A stretch of 64,000 nucleotides of DNA from Clostridiales bacterium (GCA_022508305.1 JAFLVM010000001.1:623347-687346), one strand, 5' to 3'. Counted from the stretch's first letter, positions 51,680 through 61,714 are shown. Made by a program: numbers and translations. The notes: generated by a model not told the origin, from the letters alone.

Positions 51680-53077
51680 CTATCCTATTTCTATAAGCTC
51701 GGTGTCGGTGAACTTAGCGAACAGTCTAATATCTTCCACTGTCAATGCAGTTGACACTACGGCGTGGTGAGCGCCACCTGCGTAAATCCAGGATTCCGTA
51801 CCTGTTGCAAAGTCGGGCAATATCTTCCACATTACGCGCGCGACGGGCAATTTGGGCATTGTCTCAGGCTGCTTCACCAACTCGATATTGGCGCAAATAA
51901 GCCTAAAATGCGACCCCATGTCCACCATTGACACTGCCACGCCCTTGCCCTCTATGCCGTCAAACACAAGGCGCGCGGGCGGTTCTCTGTCGCCAATACC
52001 AAGAGGATGCGCTTCGATTTTGGGTTTTGTAGCGGCAAAAACAGGCGAAACTTCCAACATGTGTGACGCAAGCTCAAGTTCTTCCCCTTCCGTCAAGTCG
52101 TAGGTGTAATCTTCCAAAAATGCCGTAGCGCCCTTTTTTCCTTCTGCCATTTTGCAAAGCACTGCCATCAATGCGCTTGTCTTGTAGTCGCCCTCCGGTC
52201 CAAAGCCTATTCCCTTCGCCATAACGTCCTGTACCGAAAGCCCGAGCAGCTGTTTTAGCCCGTGAAGGTCTTGGAATGTGTCCGTGAATGCCGATACGCC
52301 CTTCTTTTTAAGAAACTTTTCAAGCGCGACCTGATACTTAGCCTGTTCGCGTACTGCCGCAACGTCGTCGGTGTTTAGGTCGTACTTTTCCGAGTAGTAC
52401 GCCATCATCTCGTCCACTTCGTGGGGCTTCACTTTCTTGATTAAGTCAACCAGGTCGCCAATACCGTAGTAATTGACGTTCCAACCGTAGCGGATTTCGC
52501 TTTCAACTCTGTCGCCGTCGGTCACTGCAACGTCGCGCATGTTACTACCGAACATAGCAACGCGCATACCGTCGGAAAAGTCGATTGCCTTACAAACCTC
52601 TGCAAAACGGCGAATACGCTCAATTACCTTTTCGTTTTGATAGTAACCGGAAACGACTTCCCTTTTTACGCCTAAACGGGTGCAAATAAAGCCGAATTCC
52701 CTGTCGCCGTGCGCTGATTGGTTGAGATTCATAAAATCCATGTCAATGGAAGCGTAGGGCAATTTTCTGTTGTATTGTGTGTGAAGGTGCAGCAGAGGTT
52801 TTGTCAGCGCCTTTAATCCTCTAATCCACATTTTGGCAGGGGAAAAGGTGTGCATCCAAGTTATTACGCCAACGCAGTCCTTGTCCGCCGATGCCGACGT
52901 AAGAACGTCCTTTGCGCCCTCGTTTGTCAGTACGGTGGGCTTCCACTCTATCGTTACCGTGTCGCCAAGTTTTTCGTTTAGGAACGCCACCATTTCCTTG
53001 CTGTCTATTGCAACTTGCTTCAACGTCTCATTTCCGTACAAATCTTGACTGCCTGTAATAAAATACAACTTATTCAC
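51680..53077 (-). CDS. araA: L-arabinose isomerase
   Basis: Converts L-arabinose to L-ribulose (Mn-dependent). The 465-residue product has the family N-terminus (YFITGSQDLYGNETLKQVAI), VGVITWMHTFSPAKMWIRGL, LHLHTQYN, SAHGDREFGFI and GDREPPARLVFDG. Slightly shorter than the 470-500 common for AraA. Last gene of the arabinose operon, 11 bp after araD. Confidence 0.97.
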   Translation of the reverse strand: MNKLYFITGSQDLYGNETLKQVAIDSKEMVAFLNEKLGDTVTIEWKPTVLTNEGAKDVLTSASADKDCVGVITWMHTFSPAKMWIRGLKALTKPLLHLHTQYNRKLPYASIDMDFMNLNQSAHGDREFGFICTRLGVKREVVSGYYQNEKVIERIRRFAEVCKAIDFSDGMRVAMFGSNMRDVAVTDGDRVESEIRYGWNVNYYGIGDLVDLIKKVKPHEVDEMMAYYSEKYDLNTDDVAAVREQAKYQVALEKFLKKKGVSAFTDTFQDLHGLKQLLGLSVQDVMAKGIGFGPEGDYKTSALMAVLCKMAEGKKGATAFLEDYTYDLTEGEELELASHMLEVSPVFAATKPKIEAHPLGIGDREPPARLVFDGIEGKGVAVSMVDMGSHFRLICANIELVKQPETMPKLPVARVMWKILPDFATGTESWIYAGGAHHAVVSTALTVEDIRLFAKFTDTELIEIG

Positions 53078-53088
53078 TTTACACCTCT

Positions 53089-53775
53089 TTATTTTTGACC
53101 GTAGTATGCGTTCTTGCCATGCTTACGGAAATAGTGTTTGCCCAACAAACGTTGATCCACGCGCGCCGTCTTGCTATTGAGTTTTTCGGTGAGCGTTGCC
53201 ATTTTTGCGACTTCCTCTAATATTACGGCGTTTTCCACTGCCTTTTCGGGTGTTGCGCCCCAAGTAAAAGGTCCGTGATTTTTAACCAAAATGGCGGGAA
53301 TTGCGTTGTAATCCGTCACCGTTTCTACAATTACCTTGCCTGTGCTGAGTTCGTAGTCACCATCTATTTCTTCCTTTGTCAAGGCTCTTGTGCAAGGCAC
53401 GTCACCGTAAAAAGCGTCAGCGTGCGTCGTTCCGTACGCCGTAATACTTCTTCCCGCTTGCGCCCAAGCCGTTGCATAAGTTGAATGCGTGTGAACAATG
53501 CCGCCAATTTCAGGGAAAGCTTTGTACAGTTCCAAATGAGTTGAAGTGTCGCTTGACGGACGGTATTTACCTTCTACAACCTTGCCGTTAAGGTCTACTA
53601 CCACCATATCTTCCGCTTTCATCGTAAAGTAATCCACTCCGCTTGGCTTGATAACGACCAAACCTGTCGCTCTGTCTATCGCGCTGACATTGCCCCAAGT
53701 GAGCAGGACAAGTCCGTGTTTGACAATAGCAAGATTTTGCTCAAATACCCGCTGTTTCAAATGTTCTAACATCAC
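53089..53775 (-). CDS. araD: L-ribulose-5-phosphate 4-epimerase
   Basis: Zinc enzyme of the class II aldolase family that converts L-ribulose-5-phosphate to D-xylulose-5-phosphate. 228 residues; substrate and metal motifs [57 protein letters not shown] and a later Asp/His region ([11 protein letters not shown]). Overlaps the kinase gene by 4 bp. Confidence 0.97.
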   Translation of the reverse strand: MMLEHLKQRVFEQNLAIVKHGLVLLTWGNVSAIDRATGLVVIKPSGVDYFTMKAEDMVVVDLNGKVVEGKYRPSSDTSTHLELYKAFPEIGGIVHTHSTYATAWAQAGRSITAYGTTHADAFYGDVPCTRALTKEEIDGDYELSTGKVIVETVTDYNAIPAILVKNHGPFTWGATPEKAVENAVILEEVAKMATLTEKLNSKTARVDQRLLGKHYFRKHGKNAYYGQK

Positions 53776-55316
53776 AACACCTCCGAAGAAGTCTTTTCTA
53801 TTGGTAAGCCTTGTTTGTAAAGCTGCAAAAAGCGCGCAAACTTCTGTTTTTCCTGTTCGCTTGCGTCAACGGTGGTTTTTGCGGTGTTTGCAAACAACTT
53901 TTGCAAAAATTCGTGTAACGGCGCCTTGCTATCAAGCGCACACAACGCCAAAATTGCCATACCCCAAGCGCCGCCTTCGCCTGCATTACTCAACACGGTA
54001 ACAGGCGCGCCGACCGCCGCCGACATGGCGTTTTGTCCAACGAATTCCGTTTTGAAAAATCCGCCGTGCCCGCACACGCTATCTAATACGACGTTTTCGC
54101 CGTAAAGTATTTCCATGCCCATTGCAAGAGAGCTGAGAGCGGAATAGATTTGCATTTGCATAAAGTTGGCGAGCGTAAGCTTACCGTCTGGCAATCGAGT
54201 AAACAGCGGTCTGCCTTTTTCCACCCGAGCAATAGGCTCACCAGAAAGGAAATTGTAGCCGACAAGTTTACCTACGTCAACATCGCTTGAAAGCGAACTC
54301 TTGAACAACTTTTCAAACAACTCGCCCTTGTCTATTTTTCCGCCCCCAAGTGCGATAACCTCTGCAAAAATCCCACCCCATGTGTTAATTTCGTTAGTAA
54401 AATTGTTGACGTGCACCATGGCGACAGGTTCACCGGTAGGGGTGGTTACCACGTCTATTTCCTTGTAGTGACGGGCAAGCGGCTTGTCGAGTACCGCCAT
54501 CAGAAACGCGCTTGTGCCTGCAGAAACGTTTGCAGTACGAGGCAGTACGCTGTTTGTTGCAACCATGCCCGTTCCCGCGTCGCCTTCCGGTGGACACATT
54601 ACTGCGCCTGCCTGTAGCTTTCCTGTTTGGTCAAGCAGTTTTGCGCCTTCAACTGTTAGACGACCTGCAATTTGTCCTGCAAGTAAAACTGTGGGCAAAA
54701 TATTTTCAAAATTATTATTAATGCCCTTTTTATATAATAAGTCATTAAACTTTGAAAGCTTTGTCTTGTCAAATCCGACGTTATCGCAAGGGAACATTCC
54801 CGACGCGTCGCCTATGCCAATGACCTTGTTGCCCGTCAAACGGTAATGGACGTAACCTGCAAGTGTTGTTAAGAATGCAACGTCTTTTACGTGCGGTTCA
54901 TTGTTCAGTACAGCCTGATAAAAGTGCGCGGCGCTCCAACGCATAGGAACGTTGAATTGAAACAACGTTGACAACTCCTCCGCAGCAGTTGCCGTATTGG
55001 TGTTGCGCCAAGTACGGAAGGGCACAAGCAAGTTGTCATCTTTGTCAAGGGCAAAATACCCATGCATCATTGCGGAAATTCCTATCGAATCAACGCTTGT
55101 CAAACCCTTGCCATATTTGGCGGTGTAATTAGCGGAAAGACTTGCAAAACTGCGCTGCAAGCCGCTCCACACCTCTTCAAGCGAGTACGACCACAGTCCG
55201 TCAACAAGTTGATTTTCCCACTCGTGATCGCCTTGCGCTAATACCTGCGCGTGTTCATCTATCAGTACGCTTTTTATTCTTGTCGAGCCAAGCTCTATTC
55301 CTAAAATCTTTTTCAT
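53772..55316 (-). CDS. FGGY-family kinase of the arabinose operon (probable ribulokinase)
   Basis: A 514-residue sugar kinase placed between an aldo/keto reductase and araD. By position it phosphorylates L-ribulose. N-terminal phosphate motif [36 protein letters not shown] and RTWRNTNT; C-terminal nucleotide region [16 protein letters not shown] and [18 protein letters not shown]. By pattern it is closer to the xylulokinase-like FGGY kinases than to E. coli AraB, which Clostridia often use in this role. Start overlaps nothing; 28 bp after the reductase gene. Confidence 0.88.
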   Translation of the reverse strand: MKKILGIELGSTRIKSVLIDEHAQVLAQGDHEWENQLVDGLWSYSLEEVWSGLQRSFASLSANYTAKYGKGLTSVDSIGISAMMHGYFALDKDDNLLVPFRTWRNTNTATAAEELSTLFQFNVPMRWSAAHFYQAVLNNEPHVKDVAFLTTLAGYVHYRLTGNKVIGIGDASGMFPCDNVGFDKTKLSKFNDLLYKKGINNNFENILPTVLLAGQIAGRLTVEGAKLLDQTGKLQAGAVMCPPEGDAGTGMVATNSVLPRTANVSAGTSAFLMAVLDKPLARHYKEIDVVTTPTGEPVAMVHVNNFTNEINTWGGIFAEVIALGGGKIDKGELFEKLFKSSLSSDVDVGKLVGYNFLSGEPIARVEKGRPLFTRLPDGKLTLANFMQMQIYSALSSLAMGMEILYGENVVLDSVCGHGGFFKTEFVGQNAMSAAVGAPVTVLSNAGEGGAWGMAILALCALDSKAPLHEFLQKLFANTAKTTVDASEQEKQKFARFLQLYKQGLPIEKTSSEVL

Positions 55317-55344
55317 ACTTATTTAAAAGCCGTGCCTTCGATGA

Positions 55345-56157
55345 CTAAAAGCCATGATTGTCCGGATCGCGGTACTGACGCGCGTTTTGATTGAGTGCGT
55401 TGATCTCCCGCATGTGTTCCGAAGCTATTTCAAAGTTGAAAATATCAAAGTTTTCAATCATTCTTCCCTTGTTGGTGGTCTTGGGAATTGTCGCTATTCC
55501 CTGTTGCACGTCCCACCGCAAAATAAGTTGAGCGGCGCTCACACCGTAGTTAGCAGCCAATTCGTTCAGCTTGTCAATCTCTAACGCCTTGTTACGCATA
55601 AGTGGCGACCACGCCTGCAACACTATTCCGTTAGCCTTGCAGTACGCTTGTAGCTCGGGCTGTTGAAACAGGGGGTGAAATTCCACTTGATTGACTGTCG
55701 GAACGACACCGCTTGCTTGTACTATCTCATCAACGTGGTGTTCCTTGAAATTGGACACTCCGACGGAACGGACCAAGCCGCGTTGTTGCAGTTCAAGCAT
55801 TGTTTGCCACACGACTTTGTTCGCCGCAGTTGGCCAATGTATCAAAAGCAAATCCAAGTAGTCCGTTTTGAGATTTTTGAGCGACTCGTCAACGGTTTTC
55901 CGCACCTTGTCTCGGCTTGTGACGTCCGTCCACAATTTTGTTGTAATAAACAACTCATTTCTTGGCAAGCCGCATGAACCGATCGCCTGTCCTATCGCTG
56001 CCTCGTTGTGGTAAAACGTAGCGGTGTCAATAAGCCTATACCCGACTTCCAATGCTTCCAAGACGCATCTCTTAGCCTCAATTTGATCGGAGATTTTGTA
56101 AGTGCCGTAGCCGAGAAGCGGCATTTTGTTGCCGTCATTTAATTTTGCATAAATCAT
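55345..56157 (-). CDS. Aldo/keto reductase
   Basis: NADPH-dependent oxidoreductase, TIM barrel, 270 residues. The catalytic tetrad is visible as Asp44 (GYRLIDTATFYHNE), Tyr49, Lys74 (ITTKLW) and His107 (LLLIHWP), followed by VGVSNF and the C-terminal cofactor loop (IPKTTNKGRMIENFDIF). First gene of the arabinose operon; may act on a pentose, glyoxal or xylose-like aldehyde. The ATG is only 9 bp after the -10 box and has no ribosome site. Confidence 0.92.
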   Translation of the reverse strand: MIYAKLNDGNKMPLLGYGTYKISDQIEAKRCVLEALEVGYRLIDTATFYHNEAAIGQAIGSCGLPRNELFITTKLWTDVTSRDKVRKTVDESLKNLKTDYLDLLLIHWPTAANKVVWQTMLELQQRGLVRSVGVSNFKEHHVDEIVQASGVVPTVNQVEFHPLFQQPELQAYCKANGIVLQAWSPLMRNKALEIDKLNELAANYGVSAAQLILRWDVQQGIATIPKTTNKGRMIENFDIFNFEIASEHMREINALNQNARQYRDPDNHGF

Positions 56158-56166
56158 AGTTTACTA

Positions 56167-56195
56167 ATTATAACACACCCCACAAGATTACACAA
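56167..56195 (-). promoter_or_regulatory. Promoter of the arabinose operon
   Basis: On the minus strand: -35 TTGTGT, 17-bp spacer, -10 TATAAT, ending 9 bp before the ATG. No AraR-like dyad could be recognised. Confidence 0.65.
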
Positions 56196-56252
56196 CCAAA
56201 GCGGTTGAAGTGGAAAACCCATTTTGTGACTTAGTAAAGTAAAATTTCGGCA

Positions 56253-56293
56253 TAAAAAAGGCATTTCCAACGCTTAGTGCTTGACAATGCCTT
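56253..56293 (-). terminator. Terminator of the restriction-modification operon
   Basis: Outer stem AAGGCATT / AATGCCTT with an inner loop; T run on the minus strand. It lies about 230 bp past the last gene. Confidence 0.65.
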
Positions 56294-56522
56294 ATTTTAT
56301 AATTAATTTCGTTTGAGACAAATTAGAATTTAGATTTGGCACAATACTACAAAGAGTCTCAAAATGCCCAAAATCAAAGGTGGAAACTACAAAAAGTCTT
56401 GATATTAAAAATTATCTTATATAAAGTATGATCATTTTAGCATAGTTTATTGTTGTGATTTAGTTGTTATATACGAGTTTCCTCAAAATATCAATACTCG
56501 CTTCTTTTGATGCATCACTATA
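56294..56522. other. AT-rich gap downstream of the restriction operon
   Basis: No gene seen. It holds two similar segments, ACTACAAAGAGTCT (56346-56359) and ACTACAAAAAGTCT (56386-56399), 40 bp apart. The rest is very AT-rich and could be the edge of the acquired segment. Confidence 0.4.
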
Positions 56523-57401
56523 TTAAAATCCAAACTTCATGGCTAAAAAAGCAGCCAATACTCCAGATCCTGTTGCTTTTGCGAAATCCCAAATTTCTCT
56601 CAAGACAGATTTAACAATCCCTCCTTTTCTCATTTTACAACTCTGGCTTGCTAACTCAATAAGCTCCGATAACTGCTCTTGCTGTTCATCAGTTAGTTTG
56701 AGAGACTCTATTTCATTTCTCAACTCCTTGAGATGTTCTTCGAATTCAGCGTAGTTAATATTTTGAGTATTGTTATCTCCAATTTGAACTTGAGAATCGG
56801 ATATTGATGCTCCATTAAACGAATTGTTAAACTGTTTCTCAATATTATTCACAACCAATGCCTCATCACTCATAATTAAAATTTCCTCAATGCGTCGTTC
56901 TTTTTCATCAAAATATATCTTACCTCTTTGAGTCAAACTAACTAACGCTGTGAATCCGCCCTGCAATGATTTATATATCTTGCCTTCAAGTTTCAAGTAT
57001 CCGCATTCAACAAGGTGATTTAAAACCTGTAGCGAAGTAATTGTGCTGTCAATTTTCAAAATAACATCTTTTACACAAAGTAAAGAATATAAAACATTTT
57101 CCGATTCATCATCCAACAATGAGAAAAACGGATCTTGTCTTAATTTAGCACGGACATAAACGTTCTTGTCGAGAAAATAGTTATATGCCTTCGGTTCAAT
57201 CTTGCCAATATAAGGTATGTTATCTGCCCAAGTAATCTTTATCAATCCATGTTCAATTAAAATTTCAATCTGACTTCTGAGTCGAACATCATCAGCATAT
57301 GAAATCCCACGAAACTTTTCAATCAAGACTGCTGGGAAGTCGCAATCTCGATCTAAACACTCTTTCAATATCTTCTCTGTTTCTTTATCTAAAAGATCCA
57401 T
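56523..57401 (-). CDS. Unknown protein of the restriction operon with amyloid-like motif
   Basis: A 292-residue protein, no family recognised. The N-terminal two thirds are helical, with winged-helix-like segments (ILIEHGLIKITWADNIPYIG; VLNHLVECGYLKLEGK; VSLTQRGKIYFDE). Then Asn-rich NNSFNGASISDSQVQIGDNN and TQN (about 192-214), a pattern close to bacterial RHIM/amyloid signalling motifs. A Glu/Leu coiled coil follows (about 218-256), then a C-terminal amphipathic or membrane helix (about 263-290, GSGVLAAFLAMKFGF). Its ATG directly abuts the methyltransferase stop, with AGGAG inside the end of that gene, so it is co-translated with the R-M system. It may be a backup or abortive-infection protein; inference. 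Confidence 0.72.
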   Translation of the reverse strand: MDLLDKETEKILKECLDRDCDFPAVLIEKFRGISYADDVRLRSQIEILIEHGLIKITWADNIPYIGKIEPKAYNYFLDKNVYVRAKLRQDPFFSLLDDESENVLYSLLCVKDVILKIDSTITSLQVLNHLVECGYLKLEGKIYKSLQGGFTALVSLTQRGKIYFDEKERRIEEILIMSDEALVVNNIEKQFNNSFNGASISDSQVQIGDNNTQNINYAEFEEHLKELRNEIESLKLTDEQQEQLSELIELASQSCKMRKGGIVKSVLREIWDFAKATGSGVLAAFLAMKFGF

Positions 57402-58379
57402 TTAATTTAATCTCCTGATTAGTTCAGTTGCCACACAAAAAGCCAATTCGACAGGCACAGCGTTTCCAATCATTTTATACGCATCAGATATGTTGGTGTA
57501 CACAAATTCAAATGTGTCAGGAAATGTTTGAATCCTTGCACACTCTCTCACACTCAATCTACGATACAAGTCCTCTTTACCTTTTACGAATTCACGTTTA
57601 TTCTTTTCAACAAAAATCATTTTCGGTGCTTGAGGATGTATCGGAGCATGACGCCCACCTGCCTGAATGGTAAAAGAGGGCTCGTCCCAAGAGCGTACTC
57701 TATTTCTGGACATATAAATTGTTGAAAATCCGCCTATCATATATTCATGATTAGACACCTTGCAAGCAGCACCATTTGTCTTATTCGAATTTAATGCAGG
57801 AATTGCCGTTTCTCGCAAATCCCATATTGCATCACGTAAAGTATATTTGGTATTATGTGGCTCAGGAAAGACAAATTTTTTATTTAAGTCTTTACGAATT
57901 CCGACATAGAATACCCTCTTTCTATCTTGTGGAACATTATAATTAACAGCATTAGCGAGAGTCACAGATACATTATATCCCGCGTCCTCGAAATTTTTTA
58001 TTATATTTTGAACTGCTTCACGATGTATATCGGCTAACATGCCCGAAACATTCTCAGCAACAAAAAATTTTGGTTGCTTGTCCTTCAATATACGAATATA
58101 CTCATAGAACAATTTACCACGTTCATCATTTATGCCACGCAAAGAACCAGCTTCGCTCCAACTTTGACAAGGTGGACCACCGATTATACCGTCGCATTCT
58201 GGTATTTGTTCAGACGGAATAAGACGAATATCTCTTTTATCAAGCGGAGCTGTATGATTTTTTTCATAGGTTGCCCATATTGCTTTATCAAACTCGTTGG
58301 CAAAAATGATTTCAAACCCTGCTTTTTCAAAGCCCAAGTCCATACCGCCAGCACCAGAAAATAAGCTCACTATTTTCAC
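57402..58379 (-). CDS. DNA cytosine-5 methyltransferase, HaeIII type (GGCC)
   Basis: Protects host DNA by methylating cytosine. The 325-residue product follows C5-methyltransferase motifs: [34 protein letters not shown] (catalytic Cys), [39 protein letters not shown]. Target-recognition and flanking segments ([43 protein letters not shown]) closely resemble M.HaeIII, so GGCC is the likely site. GTG start with GAGGT 6 bp upstream gives the family-typical MKIVSLFSG; the TTG further upstream has no ribosome site. It lies 4 bp past the endonuclease stop. Confidence 0.94.
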   Translation of the reverse strand: MKIVSLFSGAGGMDLGFEKAGFEIIFANEFDKAIWATYEKNHTAPLDKRDIRLIPSEQIPECDGIIGGPPCQSWSEAGSLRGINDERGKLFYEYIRILKDKQPKFFVAENVSGMLADIHREAVQNIIKNFEDAGYNVSVTLANAVNYNVPQDRKRVFYVGIRKDLNKKFVFPEPHNTKYTLRDAIWDLRETAIPALNSNKTNGAACKVSNHEYMIGGFSTIYMSRNRVRSWDEPSFTIQAGGRHAPIHPQAPKMIFVEKNKREFVKGKEDLYRRLSVRECARIQTFPDTFEFVYTNISDAYKMIGNAVPVELAFCVATELIRRLN

Positions 58380-58383
58380 GTTA

Positions 58384-59226
58384 TTACCTCGCAAATGTTA
58401 TTACTACTACATTTTTCATAATGGCAGGATTATTTGGATCTTTAATTGTTTTATAATTGATGTTAATTCCTTGTTCACTCTCAATTTTCTTTCTGTCTTC
58501 TTGCGGAAAAGATTCGTACTTTTCAACACCAATAATAGCGAGAAAATTAAAATCTTTTGTTGCATTGAATTTGTATGCATATTTAAAAACTCGGAATGGA
58601 TTCTCTATATGCCACATCCCGCGCAATCTCAAATATGTGATTCCTAGAGGATCTACATGATTAACTCTACCAAGTTCATTAGTCTCCGCAAATTCTATAT
58701 CAGGTATCTCAAGCACGCCATTTTTGATTTGAGTACGGATTCTCTCATATATATCACGACCTGCAGCATAATCTTCGCCATATACAAAACATAATTGTTT
58801 AATATTGTCATTTTTTACAACACCAACGGCGAAAATTAAATCCTTTTCTTTCCATGTACCACCATCACAATTTTTACAAGCAGTAGTGATCATAGTACTA
58901 TCACGATAGAGTTTTGATTTTGGATAAGAACTATTTAAAGCTAATGCCGAGTTGAATGATTCTATTTTTTTGACTTCAATAGCATCTCCACCTCTCAATA
59001 TAGCATCAGGTGGATTGTTTTGATTTCCAAGATAGGCAAAAGTTTCAGAGTGTGCTTTCATGGCATCAGCTTCATCAAATCCGTAAGAATTTGCAAAAGA
59101 ATCCTTTATAAAATGCTCCAAAGCCTCCCCCATGTTGTTCGCCCTGTTTTTGGCATGGTAATACTTACCAGTATTGTAAACGGGACATTTATAAATATTG
59201 TAAATTGCTTGAATGATATTACTCAT
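58384..59226 (-). CDS. Type II restriction endonuclease, NgoPII type (GGCC)
   Basis: Cuts unmethylated DNA, likely at GGCC. The 280-residue product resembles R.NgoPII-family enzymes: [16 protein letters not shown], then the PD-(D/E)xK core [38 protein letters not shown]-x2-C (KNCDGG variant) and LIFAVGVVK. Start at the second of two nearby ATGs, because AAAGGAG is then 7 bp away. First gene of the R-M operon, 30 bp after rlmD; no separate promoter was evident and no controller (C) protein gene is present. Confidence 0.9.
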   Translation of the reverse strand: MSNIIQAIYNIYKCPVYNTGKYYHAKNRANNMGEALEHFIKDSFANSYGFDEADAMKAHSETFAYLGNQNNPPDAILRGGDAIEVKKIESFNSALALNSSYPKSKLYRDSTMITTACKNCDGGTWKEKDLIFAVGVVKNDNIKQLCFVYGEDYAAGRDIYERIRTQIKNGVLEIPDIEFAETNELGRVNHVDPLGITYLRLRGMWHIENPFRVFKYAYKFNATKDFNFLAIIGVEKYESFPQEDRKKIESEQGININYKTIKDPNNPAIMKNVVVITFAR

Positions 59227-59256
59227 GTTCATTCTCCTTTGTTTGTTTATAAATCT

Positions 59257-60603
59257 TTAGTTTTGTTTTCTTTCGAGGCAGACGAGGGTTTCGACTTGGT
59301 CGGTGTGGGGGAACATGTCGTAGGGTTCGACGTAAGTGACGGTGTATTTGGTGGAGAGTAGTGACAGGTCGCGGGCGAGAGTTGCCGAGTCGCAAGATAT
59401 GTAGACAATGCTGTCGACGTTTGCTTGGAGCAGCGTGTTGCATATTGTTTCGCCAAGTCCCTTTCTCGGCGGGTCGACTACTAATGACAGTCGTTTGCCG
59501 TTGTTTGCCGCAACAATTTTCGGTAGTTCTACCGTTACGTCGCCGCAAACGTTCGTCACTCGAGGCGAATTGTTCAGTTCCACCATTTCGTTGGCGTCCC
59601 TGACCGCAGACGGCTCAATCTCGATAGCGAACGTGTCGTAGCGTTCATTGGCAAGAATATTCGTCAAAATTCCCACGCCTGAAAAGCAGTCAACGAGTAC
59701 TTCCGTCTTGGACAGGTCAAGCAGTTCCTTCACTTTTAGATAAATTGCGTCCTTCACACCGTCGTTGACTTGGAAAAAACTGTTGGGGCGCAGACGATAT
59801 TTTACGCCCAAATGCTCGCCCTCAATATATTGCAAGCCGCAAACGTGTTGGGTCACTTTACCCAGTATCACATTGTTTTTCAGTGTGTTTACGTTTACGA
59901 AAAGTCCGAATTTGTCAAAGGTTGCACTAAGCATTTCTACAAAGGGTTGCAAGTCGTGTTTAAACTCGCCGTTTGACACAACAGTGACGAGCAGCTGTCC
60001 GTCAATATGTCGCGCAACCAAGTGCCTAACTTCACCCGTGAAGGTTCTTTCGTTGTATGGCTCAACGTGTTGCTCGTTGCAGTATTTTTTGAACATGGAG
60101 ACAAGTTTTGTTGCAAAATCTCCACCCAGGTCGCATTTTTCTACGTTAACGACGCTGTGAGAGTTGCGGCGGTACATTCCAATCTTGACGTCGCCCTTCC
60201 TTCCCGACACAGGCAGACTAAGTTTGTTGCGGTAGCCTACGGTTTTTGGCGACGGTACGCATGGCAACACTTCAACGTCCAACTTGGCTATCTTTTTGAG
60301 ATTTGAAGTCACCTTGTTACGCTTAAATTCCAGTTGCTCGGCATAATTCATATGCGAAAGCGCGCAACCGCCGCACCTGCCGAAGTGAGGACAGGCATTT
60401 TTCCTCCGTTTTGCCGACGGAGCAAGCAGTTCCACCACGTCGCCGTACGCCACGTTGCCCTTGACATAATTTATCTTGACGCGCGCCGTTTCGCCCACTA
60501 TCATAAAAGGCACGAAAAGGGTATAGCAGTCCACTACGCCAACCGTTTCGGAATTGGCGTAGCTTTGCGCAGTATAGATAACGACGTCATTTACTTTAAG
60601 CAT
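59257..60603 (-). CDS. rlmD: 23S rRNA (uracil-1939-C5) methyltransferase RlmD-like
   Basis: SAM-dependent RNA methyltransferase, 448 residues. N-terminal TRAM-like domain (MLKVNDVVIYTAQSYANSET); a 4Fe-4S-type cluster CPHFGRCGGCALSHM; Rossmann domain with LVDCFSGVGILTN; VVDPPRKGLG; and the catalytic Cys in YISCDSATLARDL. The closest pattern is RlmD/RlmCD, so the target may be U1939 and/or U747. No ribosome site precedes the ATG, which lies only 4 bp after a -10-like TAAAAT. Upstream of the R-M operon on the same strand. Confidence 0.92.
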   Translation of the reverse strand: MLKVNDVVIYTAQSYANSETVGVVDCYTLFVPFMIVGETARVKINYVKGNVAYGDVVELLAPSAKRRKNACPHFGRCGGCALSHMNYAEQLEFKRNKVTSNLKKIAKLDVEVLPCVPSPKTVGYRNKLSLPVSGRKGDVKIGMYRRNSHSVVNVEKCDLGGDFATKLVSMFKKYCNEQHVEPYNERTFTGEVRHLVARHIDGQLLVTVVSNGEFKHDLQPFVEMLSATFDKFGLFVNVNTLKNNVILGKVTQHVCGLQYIEGEHLGVKYRLRPNSFFQVNDGVKDAIYLKVKELLDLSKTEVLVDCFSGVGILTNILANERYDTFAIEIEPSAVRDANEMVELNNSPRVTNVCGDVTVELPKIVAANNGKRLSLVVDPPRKGLGETICNTLLQANVDSIVYISCDSATLARDLSLLSTKYTVTYVEPYDMFPHTDQVETLVCLERKQN

Positions 60604-60607
60604 ACTA

Positions 60608-60636
60608 ATTTTAACAAAAGTACGAAAACACGACAA
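60608..60636 (-). promoter_or_regulatory. Promoter-like pair directly before rlmD
   Basis: On the minus strand: -35 TTGTCG, 17-bp spacer, -10 TAAAAT, four bases before the ATG. It implies a leaderless mRNA, or else the real promoter lies elsewhere. Confidence 0.45.
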
Positions 60637-60673
60637 AAGATATAATGTTCTTCTGCCCTACTTGCCCCGCTGG

Positions 60674-61714
60674 CTAAGCGCCCTTCAATAGCAGTACGGT
60701 AAAGGTGCTGCCAACTCCCAATTTGCTCTCTACAAAGATTTGACCGCCAAGCAGTTCTACTATTTTCTTCACTATGCTCAGTCCCAAACCGTTGCCCTGC
60801 GTGGTATGCGATTTGTCGCCTTGGAAAAATTTGTTGAAAATGTTGCCCTTGGTTTCTTCGTCCATTCCGCAGCCTGTGTCGGAGACGGTTATGACGGCGT
60901 TCAGCCCCATTGATTTGAGTGTAACGTCGATTTTTCCGCCCCCATTTGTAAATTTTACTGCGTTAGACAGCAAATTCATAATGACCTGCGACATAAATTT
61001 GTAGTTGCTGTTGACGGTAACTTTTTCCAAATCCACGTTAAGTTCGATGCCCTTATTCTCGCACTGCTGTTCGAACATAAGCACGCATTGCCGCAGCTGT
61101 TCGTCCAACAGATATTCCTCTTTTACAATTTCCTCTACGGAGTCCAGACGGTTCAAGGTCAGCACGCTTTCGGACAGTTCTACAAGACGGTTGGATTCGT
61201 CTACTATGACGTCCAAATATTCGTTGCGTTGCTCGGCAGTCAACGTTGGGTCCTTCAAAAGCTTGGCAAAGCCGGAAATGGAAACTATCGGCGTCTTAAA
61301 TTCGTGGGAAAAGTCGGACACGAAATTTTCGCGCAACGTTTCAACGCTGTCAAGCTGCGTTACCATGTGATTGAAGTTCTTGGCAATGTCAAGATTGGAA
61401 AAAACAAGACTATCCTTGATTCGCACGGAGAAATCCCCCTCGGCAACTTTTTGCAGCGCGTCGAGGTAGGGACGGCTTGCGCGAATTATTATCGCCGAAT
61501 ACGCAAAGGACAGCACCACGCCCAAAACGACGCTTATAGTCAAAACGATTACGCCGTACATCCAAACGTTGTCCTCGTCCACGTGCCAGTTGCGTACGAT
61601 AAGGGTACTTATTCCTGCCGTCAACAGTAACGTTAGCGTCAGCATCACAAACAGCAACGCCACGATAATGACGGTTATTCTGCTAAAAATGTTCCTTTTC
61701 CTTCTATTCATCAT
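60674..61714 (-). CDS. Sensor histidine kinase with HAMP domain
   Basis: A 346-residue membrane kinase: helices about 13-38 and 52-76 with only a short external loop; HAMP about 77-128; HisKA with His137 in DFSHEFKTPIVSI; HATPase_c with NLLSNAVKF, DTGCGM and GNGLGLSIVKK. The tiny external part suggests sensing within or near the membrane, as in antibiotic-response kinases. Its gene overlaps the response regulator by 11 bp. An ABC exporter gene lies 1.7 kb away and is a possible target; inference. Confidence 0.95.
   Translation of the reverse strand: MMNRRKRNIFSRITVIIVALLFVMLTLTLLLTAGISTLIVRNWHVDEDNVWMYGVIVLTISVVLGVVLSFAYSAIIIRASRPYLDALQKVAEGDFSVRIKDSLVFSNLDIAKNFNHMVTQLDSVETLRENFVSDFSHEFKTPIVSISGFAKLLKDPTLTAEQRNEYLDVIVDESNRLVELSESVLTLNRLDSVEEIVKEEYLLDEQLRQCVLMFEQQCENKGIELNVDLEKVTVNSNYKFMSQVIMNLLSNAVKFTNGGGKIDVTLKSMGLNAVITVSDTGCGMDEETKGNIFNKFFQGDKSHTTQGNGLGLSIVKKIVELLGGQIFVESKLGVGSTFTVLLLKGA

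Noticed and set aside
56523-59240. Prophage or integrative element around the R-M genes
   Set aside because: No integrase, transposase, attachment-site repeats or phage genes seen.
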